Below, piece after piece: positions 7,626-16,678 of a stretch of DNA of 64,000 nucleotides. Within the stretch, counting starts at the first letter, position 1. Each line of letters starts with the position of its first letter. Made by a program: the position numbers and the translations under genes. A model generated the notes under the pieces. It did not search any database. It was not told the DNA's origin and saw nothing but the letters and a program-made list of their open reading frames with translations. This DNA comes from Nocardia aobensis NBRC 100429 (GTDB lineage Bacteria; Actinomycetota; Actinomycetes; Mycobacteriales; Mycobacteriaceae): assembly GCF_000308375.1 (NCBI RefSeq), contig NZ_BAFQ01000142.1, positions 46,606 through 110,605 of the forward strand. The letters run 5' to 3'.

Positions 7626-8888
7626 TCACAACGGGTTGTTCGGATCCCGTTCCGGCAGTGGACGTTCGGTGATCACCGGGCGGCCCAGCGGATTGCGGAC
7701 CCGGCGCTTGGCGGCCTGATAGACCTGAATGGTCTCCGCCGCCACCACATCCCAGGCGAAATCGGCGGTCAGCCGATCGTGGGCCGCGTAGGCGCGCTGC
7801 TGGGCCGCGATCGGATCGTCGAGGACGGCCGTCACCGCCTCGACCAGTCCGGTCACATCCGCCGGTTCGAACGAGGCCCCGGTGACGCCGTCGATCACCA
7901 GCTCACCGAGCCCGCCCGCGGTGGAGGTCACCAGCGGCGTTCCGGCCGCCGCGGCCTCCAGGGCGACGATGCCGAAGGGCTCGTAGCGACTGGGCAGCAC
8001 GATCGCGTCGGCGCCGTGCAGCCAGCCCAGCAGTTCCGCGTGGTCCAGGCGCCCGGCGAAATTCACCGCCCGCGCTACCCGGTGTACCCGTGCGCGCTCG
8101 CGCAACCATTCGAACTGCGTGCCCACACCCGCGATGGTCAGCGTGGCGCCCGGATGCGCGCGCCGGATCCGCGGCAGCGCGGCGATGGCGTCCTGGACGC
8201 CCTTCTCGTATTCGAGGCGGCCCACGTACAGCAGTCGCGGCGGGCCCGACCGCGGCGCCCGATCGCGAAATGTCCAGGCCCCCACGTCGATTCCGTTGCG
8301 GATCACCGTCACCGGCACCAGTTCGGGACCGTAGAGTTTTTCCACCTCGTCCTGCATCGAGGCCGAACAGGTGATGAGGGCGTCGGATTCGCGAGCCAGC
8401 CACCATTCGACCGAATGGACCTGCTTGTTGACCCGGCCCGAAACCCAGCCGCTGTGCCGGCCCGCCTCGGTGGCGTGGATGGTGGAGACCAGCGGCACGT
8501 CGTAGTACTCGGCCAGGGCGATCGCTGAATGCGCGACCAGCCAGTCGTGGGCGTGCACCACATCCGGCGTCCAGCCCTCGGCGATACCCGGTTTGCTCAG
8601 CGCGATACCGGCGCGGACCATCGCGTGCCCCATGGCCAGGGTCCAGGCGAGCATGTCCTCGCCGAAGTCGAAGGCGGGCGGATCCTCGGCGACCGCGACC
8701 ACCAGCACCCGTTCCTCGATGAAGGTGTGCGTGGGATGGGTCGTGGCGTCGGTGCCCATCGGCCGGCGCGCCAGAACGACGACCTCGTGACCGGCGGCCG
8801 CCAGTTCGACGGCCAGATGATGGACGTGCCGGCCGAGCCCACCGACAACTACCGGTGGGTACTCCCACGACACCATCAAGATCTTCAT
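7626..8888 (-). CDS. Glycosyltransferase family 4/5, alpha-1,4-glucosyltransferase of the methylglucose-polysaccharide cluster
   Basis: 420 residues from ATG 8888 (MKILMVSWEYPPVVVGG), overlapping the previous stop as ATGA. The GT-B fold is shown by the N-terminal WEYPPVVVGGLGRHVH, the middle LLYVGRLEYEKGVQDAI that begins the nucleotide-binding half, and the donor-site motif EPFGIVALEAAAAG. It matches the position and type of Rv3032 of M. tuberculosis, which (from the literature) elongates the alpha-1,4-glucan backbone of 6-O-methylglucose lipopolysaccharide and contributes to glycogen/glucan. The two co-translated upstream genes encode the branching enzyme and a methyltransferase of the same pathway. 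Cytoplasmic; donor probably UDP- or ADP-glucose. Confidence 0.88.
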   Translation of the reverse strand: MKILMVSWEYPPVVVGGLGRHVHHLAVELAAAGHEVVVLARRPMGTDATTHPTHTFIEERVLVVAVAEDPPAFDFGEDMLAWTLAMGHAMVRAGIALSKPGIAEGWTPDVVHAHDWLVAHSAIALAEYYDVPLVSTIHATEAGRHSGWVSGRVNKQVHSVEWWLARESDALITCSASMQDEVEKLYGPELVPVTVIRNGIDVGAWTFRDRAPRSGPPRLLYVGRLEYEKGVQDAIAALPRIRRAHPGATLTIAGVGTQFEWLRERARVHRVARAVNFAGRLDHAELLGWLHGADAIVLPSRYEPFGIVALEAAAAGTPLVTSTAGGLGELVIDGVTGASFEPADVTGLVEAVTAVLDDPIAAQQRAYAAHDRLTADFAWDVVAAETIQVYQAAKRRVRNPLGRPVITERPLPERDPNNPL

Positions 8889-10456
8889 GCCGGTCCTTCT
8901 GTTGCTCCCGCCGAGCGGTGACCGACTGCGGGGATGTCCGTACCGCGTGCGTCGAGTCGTCGCGCGTCGAGAGCGGGGAAGAATCCGTCGGCCGCGTACC
9001 ATCCTGCCGCCAACTGCCGTGCTTTGGCGAGTTGGCCCGCGGTGACGGCCGCGGCGATCTCGCGGACGGCGTGCGCGTGCTGATGCGCGCGATCGCGGGC
9101 GTATCCGGCCGCCGAGTCCTTGCTGACCATGAACGCCCAGTCGCTGGACACCGCCAGAATCGCCTCGCGCAGCAGCTGATCGGCGACCGGATCCCGCAGA
9201 CCGTCGGACTGCGCGGCCATCTTGTCCAGCGTGTCCAGGGCCGCGCGCACGATCTCGGCATTGAGGTCGACCAGGTCGCGGACCTGATCGCCGGCCCACA
9301 CCCGCCAGTCCTTCCCCGACCCCCACGACGAATCGGCCAGCTCGACCGGTGCGCCGACGAATCCGTCCGCCCGGGCATCGGCCAGGGTGCCGACGGTGAC
9401 GCCGGCCTCGGGCAGGGCGCGCAGCACCTGTTCCAGCCACTGCGGCCCCTCGTGCCACCAGTGGCCGAACAGTTCGGTGTCGAAGGCCGCCACCACCAGC
9501 GCCGGCCGGCCGATCCGCTCGGATTCGGTGATCAGCCGCTCGCGCACGGTCGCCACGAAATCGGCGACATCGCGTTCGATCGCCGCCGCGGCGGCCGCGG
9601 GATCATAGGGCGCCTTGTCCGGACCGGCGACCTGCTTGCCGGTGACGCGCGCCGGCTTGAGGCCGGTCTCGTGGTCGTAGTGGTGGAAGTCGCGGTAGTG
9701 GGCCTGGCCCGGATAGCCCGATTTCGGCGACCACACCCGATAGCTGACCTGCAGATCCCGTCCGAACGCGACCACATCGCTGTCCCACACGGGCCGGCCG
9801 AGGGTGGTGTCGCCGCGCAGCGCCGGACCGTCGACCATGAAATGCGTCACACCCGCCGCGGCATAGCCCTGTTCCATCCCCGGAGTGAAGCCACATTCCG
9901 GCGCCCAGATCCCCGCCGGGGTGTGTCCCCAGCGATGCCGCGCATCGGCCAGACCTTCGCGCAACTGGAAGTCGCGCAGGCGTGAATCGAGCAGCGGCTG
10001 GAACGGATGCGCCAGCGGACCGCCCAGCAGCTCGATCGCCTCGGCATCGATCAGTTCCCGCCACACCGGCGAGCCGCCGTGCCGCCACCGCTGCTCGAAG
10101 TCGGCGAGCGCCTCGACGGCCAGTGCGTGTTCGTAGCCGCCCAGTTCGCGCTTGCCGGCCATCGATGCCTCGTCGGCACGCATCTGCCAGTTCCCCAGCC
10201 AGTGGTGCATGGCCGCGAGCGCGTGCGGATCGTCGAGCTGCGCGGCCAGCACCGGCGTGATGCCGAAGCTGATCAGGTGCGAACGTCCTTCCGCGGCAAG
10301 GGTTCTCAATACCCGGGCAACGGGCAGATAGGACGCCGCCCACGATTGATACAGCCATTCCTCACCCACCGGCCAGCGGCCGTGGTGCACCAGCCAGGGC
10401 AGATGGGAATGCAGGACCAGGCTGAACCGGCCCGGCACCGCCCGCGAATCGCTCAC
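8885..10456 (-). CDS. GH57 / DUF1957 alpha-1,4-glucan branching enzyme
   Basis: 523 residues from GTG 10456, which overlaps the methyltransferase stop as GTGA; upstream codons back to 10510 lie inside that gene. The GH57 signature opens the protein (LVLHSHLPWLVHHG). The catalytic blocks are WAPECGFTPG (Glu nucleophile) and AFDTELFGHWWHEG (Asp acid/base). A helical DUF1957 C-terminal domain follows (SWGSGKDWRVWAGDQV). The length and neighbours match Rv3031 of M. tuberculosis, reported as the branching enzyme of methylglucose lipopolysaccharide synthesis. It makes alpha-1,6 branches in the cytoplasmic glucan. Confidence 0.9.
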   Translation of the reverse strand: MSDSRAVPGRFSLVLHSHLPWLVHHGRWPVGEEWLYQSWAASYLPVARVLRTLAAEGRSHLISFGITPVLAAQLDDPHALAAMHHWLGNWQMRADEASMAGKRELGGYEHALAVEALADFEQRWRHGGSPVWRELIDAEAIELLGGPLAHPFQPLLDSRLRDFQLREGLADARHRWGHTPAGIWAPECGFTPGMEQGYAAAGVTHFMVDGPALRGDTTLGRPVWDSDVVAFGRDLQVSYRVWSPKSGYPGQAHYRDFHHYDHETGLKPARVTGKQVAGPDKAPYDPAAAAAAIERDVADFVATVRERLITESERIGRPALVVAAFDTELFGHWWHEGPQWLEQVLRALPEAGVTVGTLADARADGFVGAPVELADSSWGSGKDWRVWAGDQVRDLVDLNAEIVRAALDTLDKMAAQSDGLRDPVADQLLREAILAVSSDWAFMVSKDSAAGYARDRAHQHAHAVREIAAAVTAGQLAKARQLAAGWYAADGFFPALDARRLDARGTDIPAVGHRSAGATEGPA

Positions 10457-11268
10457 GGCTTCACCGCGATGGCGACCAGATCGAGGCTGGCATCGATATC
10501 CGGATCCCACGCCGGGACGACCGGACCGGGCGCCGGGCGCAGCTCGAAATCGTCGGTGCGCACCCCGGCCACCGCCGCGGTGAGTTCGGCGGGCCAGGGC
10601 TCACCGGCCAGCGCCCGTTCGATCTGCGCGTCGATGAACGAGCCGCCCCACTGTTCGTCTAGGGCGACCAGCGCCGGGCCGTGGTGGATACCGGCCATCA
10701 CGTCGACGCGGAATCCGGCCTGCTCCAGCAGTTCCGCGAGTTCGGCGGCGTTCAGCTCGCGAGTGTGGAAGGGGTTCAGCGGCGTATCGCGCCCGGGCGA
10801 GAAGGTGATCCGGTTCGGCGTGCTGATCAGCAGCTGCCCGCCGGGACGCAGCACCCGCAGGCATTCACGCAGGAATTGACCCTGATCCCAGAGATGTTCG
10901 ATGACCTGGAAGTTCACCACCACATCGACCGAGGCGTCGTCGAGCGGCAGTTCGGCGAGATTGCCCTGGATCATCTCGACCCGGGGATAGGCCGCGCGCA
11001 CGTGTTCCACCGCGCTGGTGTCGTAGTCCAGCCCGATCACCCGGGTGGCGACGTCGGCGATCATGTTCGCGCCGTAGCCCTCGCCGGAACCCGCCTCCAG
11101 AACCGTTGCCCCGCCGCAGCGTTCGAGCAGGCGCGCGTAGACGATCTCGTGTCGGCGGAACCAGTAGTTCTCCTCCGCGATACCCGGCACGGTCCGTTCG
11201 CCGGTCAGTGGCAGCGACTCCACCCCGGCAGACTCCCCGCTCACCGGGGAGACGACAGCCTCACTCAT
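10453..11268 (-). CDS. SAM-dependent methyltransferase of the glucan cluster
   Basis: About 271 residues from ATG 11268 (MSEAVVSPVS); an ORF continues upstream to 11331, but that would run through the divergent promoter area. It is a class I Rossmann methyltransferase: LEAGSGEGYGANMIA (motif I), VIGLDYD (motif II), VDVVVNFQVIEHLWD (motif IV) and LRPGGQLLISTPN. It is the first gene of the operon with the GH57 enzyme and glucosyltransferase, and corresponds by position to Rv3030, proposed to methylate glucose units of methylglucose lipopolysaccharide. Divergent from etfB. The acceptor is inferred from context. Confidence 0.85.
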   Translation of the reverse strand: MSEAVVSPVSGESAGVESLPLTGERTVPGIAEENYWFRRHEIVYARLLERCGGATVLEAGSGEGYGANMIADVATRVIGLDYDTSAVEHVRAAYPRVEMIQGNLAELPLDDASVDVVVNFQVIEHLWDQGQFLRECLRVLRPGGQLLISTPNRITFSPGRDTPLNPFHTRELNAAELAELLEQAGFRVDVMAGIHHGPALVALDEQWGGSFIDAQIERALAGEPWPAELTAAVAGVRTDDFELRPAPGPVVPAWDPDIDASLDLVAIAVKP

Positions 11269-11335
11269 TGGATCGACGTTAGCGGTTGCCTGTATCACAC
11301 CGGCGCCCGGACCGGCCATGGAGAACATCACACCC

Positions 11336-11357
11336 TAAGTTACCCGTGAGTAACTTA
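11336..11357. promoter_or_regulatory. 22-bp palindrome between the methyltransferase operon and etfBA
   Basis: TAAGTTAC (11336-11343), 6-base spacer CCGTGA, GTAACTTA (11350-11357): perfect 8-bp arms. It lies in the divergent gap, 68 bases from the methyltransferase start and 121 bases from etfB. The TTAC/GTAA arms resemble operators of TetR-type fatty-acid regulators in actinobacteria; the regulator is not identified. Confidence 0.6.
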
Positions 11358-11478
11358 ATGTAGGGTAATCTCCCGGACGGAGCTTTAGATGTGACGGAGC
11401 TTTTCATGTGGACGTACGGCCACCCGATCGTGCGACCCCACCTCACGTGCCACCAGAACAGGAGGTCGACGAAGACCA

Positions 11479-12264
11479 ATGCCGAACATCGTCGTACTGA
11501 TCAAGCAGGTTCCCGACACCTGGTCCGAGCGCAAGCTCAGCGATGGTGACTACACCCTCGACCGGGAGGCCGCCGACGCGATCCTGGACGAGATCAACGA
11601 GCGTGCCGTCGAAGAGGCTCTGCTGATCAAGGAAGCCCAGGGCGGCGAGGTCACCGTTCTCGCCATGGGTCCCGAGCGTGCCACCGAGGCCATCCGCAAG
11701 GCGCTGTCCATGGGTGCCGACAAGGCCATCCACGTCAAGGACGACGCCATCCACGGCTCCGACGCCGTGCAGACCGCGTGGGTGCTCGCCGGTGCGCTGG
11801 GCCAGATCGAAGGCATCGAGCTCGTCATCGCCGGTAACGAGGCCACCGACGGCCGCGCCGGCGCCGTGCCGGCCATCATCGCCGAGTACCTGGGCATCCC
11901 GCAGCTCACCCACCTGCGCAAGCTGACCGTCGACGGCGACAAGATCTCCGGCGAGCGCGAGACCGACGAGGGCGTGTTCAAGCTCGAGGCGAACCTGCCC
12001 GCCATCGTCTCGGTCACCGAGAAGATCAACGAACCCCGCTTCCCCTCCTTCAAGGGCATCATGGCCGCGAAGAAGAAGGAAGTGCAGACGTTCACGCTGG
12101 CCGACCTGGGCATCGACCCGTCGACCGTCGGCGTGGGCAATGCCGGCACCGCAGTCTCCGGTGTCACCCCGAAGCCGCCGCGCACCGCGGGCGAGAAGGT
12201 CGTCGACGAGGGCGAGGGCGGCAACCAGGTCGCGCAGTACCTCATCGGCCAGAAGGTCATCTGA
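11479..12264 (+). CDS. etfB: Electron transfer flavoprotein beta subunit
   Basis: 261 residues, the usual length. It starts MPNIVVLIKQVPDTWSE and contains the AMP-binding and recognition-loop regions (AMGPERATEAIRKALSMGADKAIHV, AGNEATDGRAGAVPAIIAEYLG, PRFPSFKGIMAAKKK). With EtfA it forms the FAD/AMP heterodimer that accepts electrons from acyl-CoA dehydrogenases and passes them to EtfD/ETF-quinone oxidoreductase. An AGGAGG run lies 18-13 bases before the ATG, a little far for an ideal ribosome site. etfA follows after 41 bases. The orthologue in M. tuberculosis is fixA (Rv3029c). Confidence 0.97.
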   Translation: MPNIVVLIKQVPDTWSERKLSDGDYTLDREAADAILDEINERAVEEALLIKEAQGGEVTVLAMGPERATEAIRKALSMGADKAIHVKDDAIHGSDAVQTAWVLAGALGQIEGIELVIAGNEATDGRAGAVPAIIAEYLGIPQLTHLRKLTVDGDKISGERETDEGVFKLEANLPAIVSVTEKINEPRFPSFKGIMAAKKKEVQTFTLADLGIDPSTVGVGNAGTAVSGVTPKPPRTAGEKVVDEGEGGNQVAQYLIGQKVI

Positions 12265-12305
12265 GCCCACCGAGCGCAATCACCACAGACTTCAGGAGAA
12301 GCAAC

Positions 12306-13265
12306 ATGGCAGAAGTACTCGTGCTCGTCGAGCACGCCGAAGGTGCCCCCAAGAAGGTCACCACCGAACTCCTCACCGCCGCCCGCACGCTGGGCACCCC
12401 GGCCGCGGTCGTGCTGGGTGCGCCCGGTACCGCCGACAAGCTGGCCGACGCGCTGACCTCGGCCGGTGCCGAGAAGATCTACGTCGCCGAGTCCGACGAC
12501 GTCGAGGGCTTCCTGGTCACCCCGAAGGTCGACGTGCTGGCCGGTCTGGTCGAGTCGGCGTCGCCGGCCGCCGTGCTGGTCGCCGCGTCCGCCGAGGGCA
12601 AGGAGGTGTCGGGTCGCCTGGCCGCCCGCATCGGCTCGGGCCTGCTGGTCGACGTCATCGACGTCAAGTCCGACGGCACCGCCGTGCACTCGATCTTCGG
12701 TGGCGCGTTCACCGTGGACGCCAAGGCCACCGGCGACGTGCCGGTGATCTCGGTGCGCCCGGGCGCGATCGAGGCGGCCCCGCAGGCCGGCGCCGGCGAG
12801 AAGGTGACCGTCGAGGTTCCGGCTCAGGAAGAGGGCGTCACCAAGGTGACCTCCCGCGAGCCCGTCGCCGGTGGCGACCGTCCGGAACTCACCGAGGCCA
12901 CCATCGTGGTCTCCGGTGGCCGCGGCGTCGGCAGCGAGGACAACTTCCACAAGGTCGTCGAGCCGTTGGCCGACGCGCTGGGTGCCGCGGTCGGCGCCTC
13001 GCGTGCCGCCGTCGACTCGGGCTACTACCCGGGCCAGTTCCAGGTCGGCCAGACCGGTAAGACCGTGTCGCCGCAGCTGTATGTGGCGCTTGGCATTTCG
13101 GGCGCGATCCAGCACCGCGCCGGCATGCAGACCTCGAAGACCATCGTCGCCGTCAACAAGGACGAAGAGGCGCCGATCTTCGAGATCAGCGACTACGGCA
13201 TCGTGGGCGACCTGTTCAACGTCGCGCCGCAGCTGACCGAGGCGGTCAAGACCCACAAGGGCTGA
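12306..13265 (+). CDS. etfA: Electron transfer flavoprotein alpha subunit
   Basis: 319 residues, normal for the family. The N-terminal half is the [13 protein letters not shown] domain. The C-terminal FAD-binding domain has [36 protein letters not shown] and [14 protein letters not shown], the standard EtfA signature that grips the FAD. AGGAG lies 7 bases before ATG 12306. Co-transcribed with etfB. The operon ends at a strong hairpin (13286-13331). Both etf genes show very uniform G/C third positions, as expected for highly expressed genes. Confidence 0.97.
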   Translation: MAEVLVLVEHAEGAPKKVTTELLTAARTLGTPAAVVLGAPGTADKLADALTSAGAEKIYVAESDDVEGFLVTPKVDVLAGLVESASPAAVLVAASAEGKEVSGRLAARIGSGLLVDVIDVKSDGTAVHSIFGGAFTVDAKATGDVPVISVRPGAIEAAPQAGAGEKVTVEVPAQEEGVTKVTSREPVAGGDRPELTEATIVVSGGRGVGSEDNFHKVVEPLADALGAAVGASRAAVDSGYYPGQFQVGQTGKTVSPQLYVALGISGAIQHRAGMQTSKTIVAVNKDEEAPIFEISDYGIVGDLFNVAPQLTEAVKTHKG

Positions 13266-13285
13266 TCGAGACCCCTGCAGGGAGT

Positions 13286-13331
13286 ACGGCTCGCCGAATC
13301 GGTACCTCGCGGTATCGGTTCGGCGAGCCGT
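13286..13331. terminator. Long hairpin terminator between convergent etfA and the DUF1707 gene
   Basis: Perfect 13-bp arms ACGGCTCGCCGAA (13286-13298) and TTCGGCGAGCCGT (13319-13331). The interior is also largely paired (CGGTACC with GGTATCG, one G-U), leaving a TCGC loop. It lies 21 bases after the etfA stop and 15 bases before the convergent gene's stop, so it can serve both strands. Confidence 0.8.
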
Positions 13332-13345
13332 CTGTGTTCGCGGAG

Positions 13346-13753
13346 TCAGTCCGGCGGACGCGGCGTCCGGTTCCCGCCGACGGTGATGCCGATGACGGTC
13401 GGTATGCACAGCGCGAGCCCCCACGGCACCTCGACCCAGAACGGCCAGAAGTATCCGGCGCCGGTGGCCAGCCAGATCACGACGCACAGGATGTTGACGA
13501 AGACCCACGGCGTCCACATGATCAGCACCCAGGGCGGTACCCGCCCGGCCCCGGCGGCGCCCGGCCGCTCCCGCACCGCCGGCAGATCCGACAGGATCGG
13601 CGACAACTCCCCGTAGGTGCGCGCGGCATAGACCTGCTGGACCCGGTCGTCGAATTCGGCGAGATTCAATCGCCCCTCGTTCATCGCCGAGCGCAATCGC
13701 TCGACGATCTCCTCCCGGTCCGCGTCCGAGGCCCGCACGTGCTCGTTTCCCAC
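13346..13753 (-). CDS. DUF1707 and 2TM-domain membrane protein
   Basis: 135 residues, GTG start. Residues about 6-60 are a DUF1707 domain (VRASDADREEIVERLRSAMNEGRLNLAEFDDRVQQVYAARTYGEL, interrupted here only by reading frame wording), and residues 80-125 hold two membrane helices (VLIMWTPWVFVNILCVVIWL and the PWGLALCIPTVIGITVGG segment) of the 2TM type. Such proteins are abundant in actinobacteria and their function is unknown; the DUF1707 part is predicted to be cytoplasmic and may contact other proteins. Convergent with etfA. Nothing links it functionally to its neighbours. Confidence 0.85.
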   Translation of the reverse strand: MGNEHVRASDADREEIVERLRSAMNEGRLNLAEFDDRVQQVYAARTYGELSPILSDLPAVRERPGAAGAGRVPPWVLIMWTPWVFVNILCVVIWLATGAGYFWPFWVEVPWGLALCIPTVIGITVGGNRTPRPPD

Positions 13754-13866
13754 GGGCCAAGCCTAGAGGCGACCCTCGCCACGCGCCGGGGAACATCATC
13801 CGGAACCCTTACGGGCAGGCGGTAATCCGCTTGCGCTCCCCCGCCGCGCTCGGCAAGGCTGAGGCG

Positions 13867-14892
13867 GTGCCGACTCCGACCGGACCGCCGATCACGCTCC
13901 CACCCGAGGTCGTCGAGACCGTGAGCACGGTCTTCGGCGCGCGCGGACGGACCTGGCTCGCCGAACTTCCCGAGCGCGTCGAGACCCTGTGCGCGCTCTG
14001 GCAACTGACGCCGCTCGGCTCCGCGTTCGCCGGTGGCACCCATTCCTGTGCCGCTCCCGTCCGCCGCGCCGACGATTCGGTGGCGGTGCTGAAGATTCCG
14101 GTGGTCGACGAGGAGAACGTGGGCGAGGCGGCCGGACTGTACTGCTACGACGGCGACGGAGCGGTCCGCCTGTACGACTACGACCCCGGCAGCGGCGCCC
14201 TGCTGCTCGAGTGGGCGCGGCCGGGTACGCCACTGCTGGCACAGCCCGGATTCCCCAGTCTGGAAGGTTTGCCGGAACACGCGGACAAGGTCGATCGGGC
14301 CTGCCGCTTGTATCGGCGTCTGCGCCGCCCTCCGGTCGCGCTTCCCGACGGCTATCCGGACATTCCCAGCGTTTCCGCCGTGATCGCCGACTGGACGGTC
14401 CGCTTCGAACAGCCGAAACCCGAACTGGTCCACGCCGTTCCGTCCACCCTCCTGGACGCCGCGACGGCTCACTGCGCCGAACTGTCCCGGCCGCAGGAAC
14501 CGCTGGTCGTCGTCAATCGGGATACCCACCTGGGCAATATCGTTGCCGCCGAGCGGGAGCCGTGGCTGCTGATCGATCCGAAACCGTGTCTCGGCGAGGC
14601 CGCATTCGACGTCGGCTTCCTGATCATGATTCGGATTCAGCGCTTGCCGACCGCCGAGCACGCGAAACGAATGGTCGCCGCCACGGCCGCGGCCACCGGC
14701 GTCGACCCCGGACGAGCGTGGCGCTGGGCGTTTCTGCGGGCAATGGAGGAAATATCCTGGGCCGTCGATGATCACGCACCCGAAGACCTGCGGTTACACC
14801 TCGCCGTCGCCACCGCACTGCACGCCGTCGCGGCGTCTTTCGAGGTGAATCGAGGCCCGGTGAACCCGCCGAGTCCGAAACACCGGCGATGA
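13867..14892 (+). CDS. Aminoglycoside 6-phosphotransferase / hydroxyurea kinase-like protein
   Basis: 341 residues from GTG 13867; a TTG at 13831 would add 12. The bilobal APH(6)-type kinase fold is recognisable: VAVLKIPVVDEENVGEAAGL with the ATP-binding Lys, LLLEWARPGTPL hinge, catalytic loop VVNRDTHLGNIVAA and the metal site LLIDPKPCLGEAAFDVG. The usual H-x-D of the catalytic loop reads N-R-D, but the Asp and Asn are kept. Relatives in Nocardia and Streptomyces phosphorylate streptomycin-like drugs or hydroxyurea; many have no known substrate. It stands alone downstream of a convergent DUF1707 gene, so context does not name the substrate. Confidence 0.8.
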   Translation: MPTPTGPPITLPPEVVETVSTVFGARGRTWLAELPERVETLCALWQLTPLGSAFAGGTHSCAAPVRRADDSVAVLKIPVVDEENVGEAAGLYCYDGDGAVRLYDYDPGSGALLLEWARPGTPLLAQPGFPSLEGLPEHADKVDRACRLYRRLRRPPVALPDGYPDIPSVSAVIADWTVRFEQPKPELVHAVPSTLLDAATAHCAELSRPQEPLVVVNRDTHLGNIVAAEREPWLLIDPKPCLGEAAFDVGFLIMIRIQRLPTAEHAKRMVAATAAATGVDPGRAWRWAFLRAMEEISWAVDDHAPEDLRLHLAVATALHAVAASFEVNRGPVNPPSPKHRR

Positions 14893-15178
14893 ACATATTC
14901 CCTACCGAGCCGTAGATAACGAATCGGTCGCTGCCACCCGGAATTGCTGCTATCTTTGCTGTCGTCGGGTGCTGGGGCCGATCGGGATCCTCCACCGGTA
15001 GGTCGATGGTGAATTCGCCTGTCCGGTAAGCGCTTCGAGGTCCCATTCAGGTTAGGTGCAGTATCATCCTGCCTGCCGCGTTCCCGCCGTCCGACCTGAG
15101 TGTTATCCCGGCCGCGTCGTTCGCGGTCGTCGAGTAGGGAAGGACGAAGCGGCCGGAAATCCGGCACCGAGGGAACTG

Positions 15179-16678
15179 ATGAATCAAGCTACCGCCGTGA
15201 CTCTTTCGTGGATCCTCGCCGCAATTCTGATACTGACGATCGCGGGAGCTCTGTATGCCGCGTATTACGCGTCGCAGCAGCGCGCCCGCGCCCGCAGTGC
15301 CGAGGCGGAATTGCGCGCCCACGAGGACGAGCTCGAACATTTCACGAGCACCACAATGGGTTTGGTGGCCGACTCGGTGCGCCGCGCCGAATCGACGGTC
15401 GAATTGCCCGCCATCGACCGCGGCGGTTCTCGCTTCGCCCAGCTGCTGCAGCGGCTGACCGAGCGTTACGCCGACGACCTGCACCGAGTGGCCGCCGAAA
15501 CCCATGAACGCACCAGCCATGAGCTGGAATACGAGAAGCAGCAGGCGATCTCCGCCACCGAGGCCAGTATCCGCGAACAGGTCGAGAACGCCTCCCGCGA
15601 GGCGACCAGCGCCGCGGTGCGCGCGTTCGGTACCTCCGTGGTCAGCCTGGGCGCCGACGTCGGCCAGGTGGTGAGCGCCGCGCTGCGCCAGCACCGCGGT
15701 GACGACGTCTACGAGACGCTGATCCGCATCGACCACAGCGTCCAGCAGATGATCCGCCAGGCGCAGTCGTACGTGATCGTCTGCGGTGGTCTGCCCGGCC
15801 GCCGCTGGCCGCAGCAGTCGCTGACCGACATCGTCGGCGGCGCGATCGGCCGCGTCCGCGACTTCACCCGGATCCGGCCGCAGCAGCTCGACCGCGTGAT
15901 CATCAGCCGTGCGGTCGAACCGCTGGTGCACACGCTGGCCACGCTGCTGGACAACGCGCTGCGGTACTCGCCGCCGACCTCGTTCGTGGACGTCACCTTC
16001 CAGGAGGGCCACCACGGCCTGACGGTGATCATCGACGACGCCGGTGTGCGGATGAACCCCGAACAGATGGAAGAGGCCCGCCAGGTCCTCGCCGGCGAGC
16101 GCACCGTCGACATCCATCAGCTGGGCCCGACCCCGCGGGTGGGTTTCCCGGGCATCGCCGCGCTGGCCCGCCGCTACGGCTTCACCGTGTACATCGACGG
16201 CCCCAATATCTACGGTGGTATGCGCGCGATGGTCTACGTACCCGAGGGACTGCTGGCCGCCCGGCCCGACAACCTCGAAAGCGTCACAGCTCCACCGATT
16301 TCCACACCGATCGAGGTCGCCGCGGCACCCGCCGCGGTCGCGAGCGGCAATGCTGCCCCCGCACCGGTGAGCCCCGCCCCGGTGAGCCTCGCCCCGGCGC
16401 CGGCCGCCCCGGTCGCCGAGGCCGAACCGTTGCCGGCCGCGGACCCGACACCGACCGGTCAGTCGTCCACGGTGCACGAGATCACGCCGGGCGGGCTGCC
16501 GCGCCGGCGGCGGCGCAGCGTGGCGTTGCCCGCCTCCGCCCGCGGGCCCCGCACCGATACCGGACAGCCGCATACCGATACGGGTCTGCCCCGTGTCGAT
16601 ATCGCCGAAGCCTGGCAGACCGGTTCCACCAGCGGACGTGCAGCCGCACATGACAACTCCGAAGGGATGACATCCTGA
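15179..16678 (+). CDS. Conservon histidine-kinase-like protein (CvnA type)
   Basis: 499 residues from ATG 15179; reading frames upstream are non-coding. One N-terminal membrane helix (about residues 8-30), then a coiled cytoplasmic stretch (SQQRARARSAEAELRAHEDEL), a helical region and an HATPase_c domain with N-box HTLATLLDNALRYS and G-box VIIDDAGVRM. The last 150 residues are Pro/Ala-rich and disordered. It is the first of four overlapping genes that form a conservon (kinase-like, roadblock, DUF742, GTPase), a G-protein-like switch at the membrane in actinomycetes. Unlike larger CvnA proteins it has almost no extracytoplasmic sensor domain. Confidence 0.88.
   Translation: MNQATAVTLSWILAAILILTIAGALYAAYYASQQRARARSAEAELRAHEDELEHFTSTTMGLVADSVRRAESTVELPAIDRGGSRFAQLLQRLTERYADDLHRVAAETHERTSHELEYEKQQAISATEASIREQVENASREATSAAVRAFGTSVVSLGADVGQVVSAALRQHRGDDVYETLIRIDHSVQQMIRQAQSYVIVCGGLPGRRWPQQSLTDIVGGAIGRVRDFTRIRPQQLDRVIISRAVEPLVHTLATLLDNALRYSPPTSFVDVTFQEGHHGLTVIIDDAGVRMNPEQMEEARQVLAGERTVDIHQLGPTPRVGFPGIAALARRYGFTVYIDGPNIYGGMRAMVYVPEGLLAARPDNLESVTAPPISTPIEVAAAPAAVASGNAAPAPVSPAPVSLAPAPAAPVAEAEPLPAADPTPTGQSSTVHEITPGGLPRRRRRSVALPASARGPRTDTGQPHTDTGLPRVDIAEAWQTGSTSGRAAAHDNSEGMTS

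Noticed and set aside
6516..8528. 670-codon plus-strand frame
   Set aside because: Antisense to drrA, padR and the glucosyltransferase, all of which have strong family motifs and overlapping operon structure.
11550..13799. 749-codon open frame on the minus strand across etfB and etfA
   Set aside because: It is antisense to two clear flavoprotein genes with canonical motifs; its predicted protein is low-complexity Arg/Gly/Asp/His with no domain. Long antisense frames are expected at this GC content.
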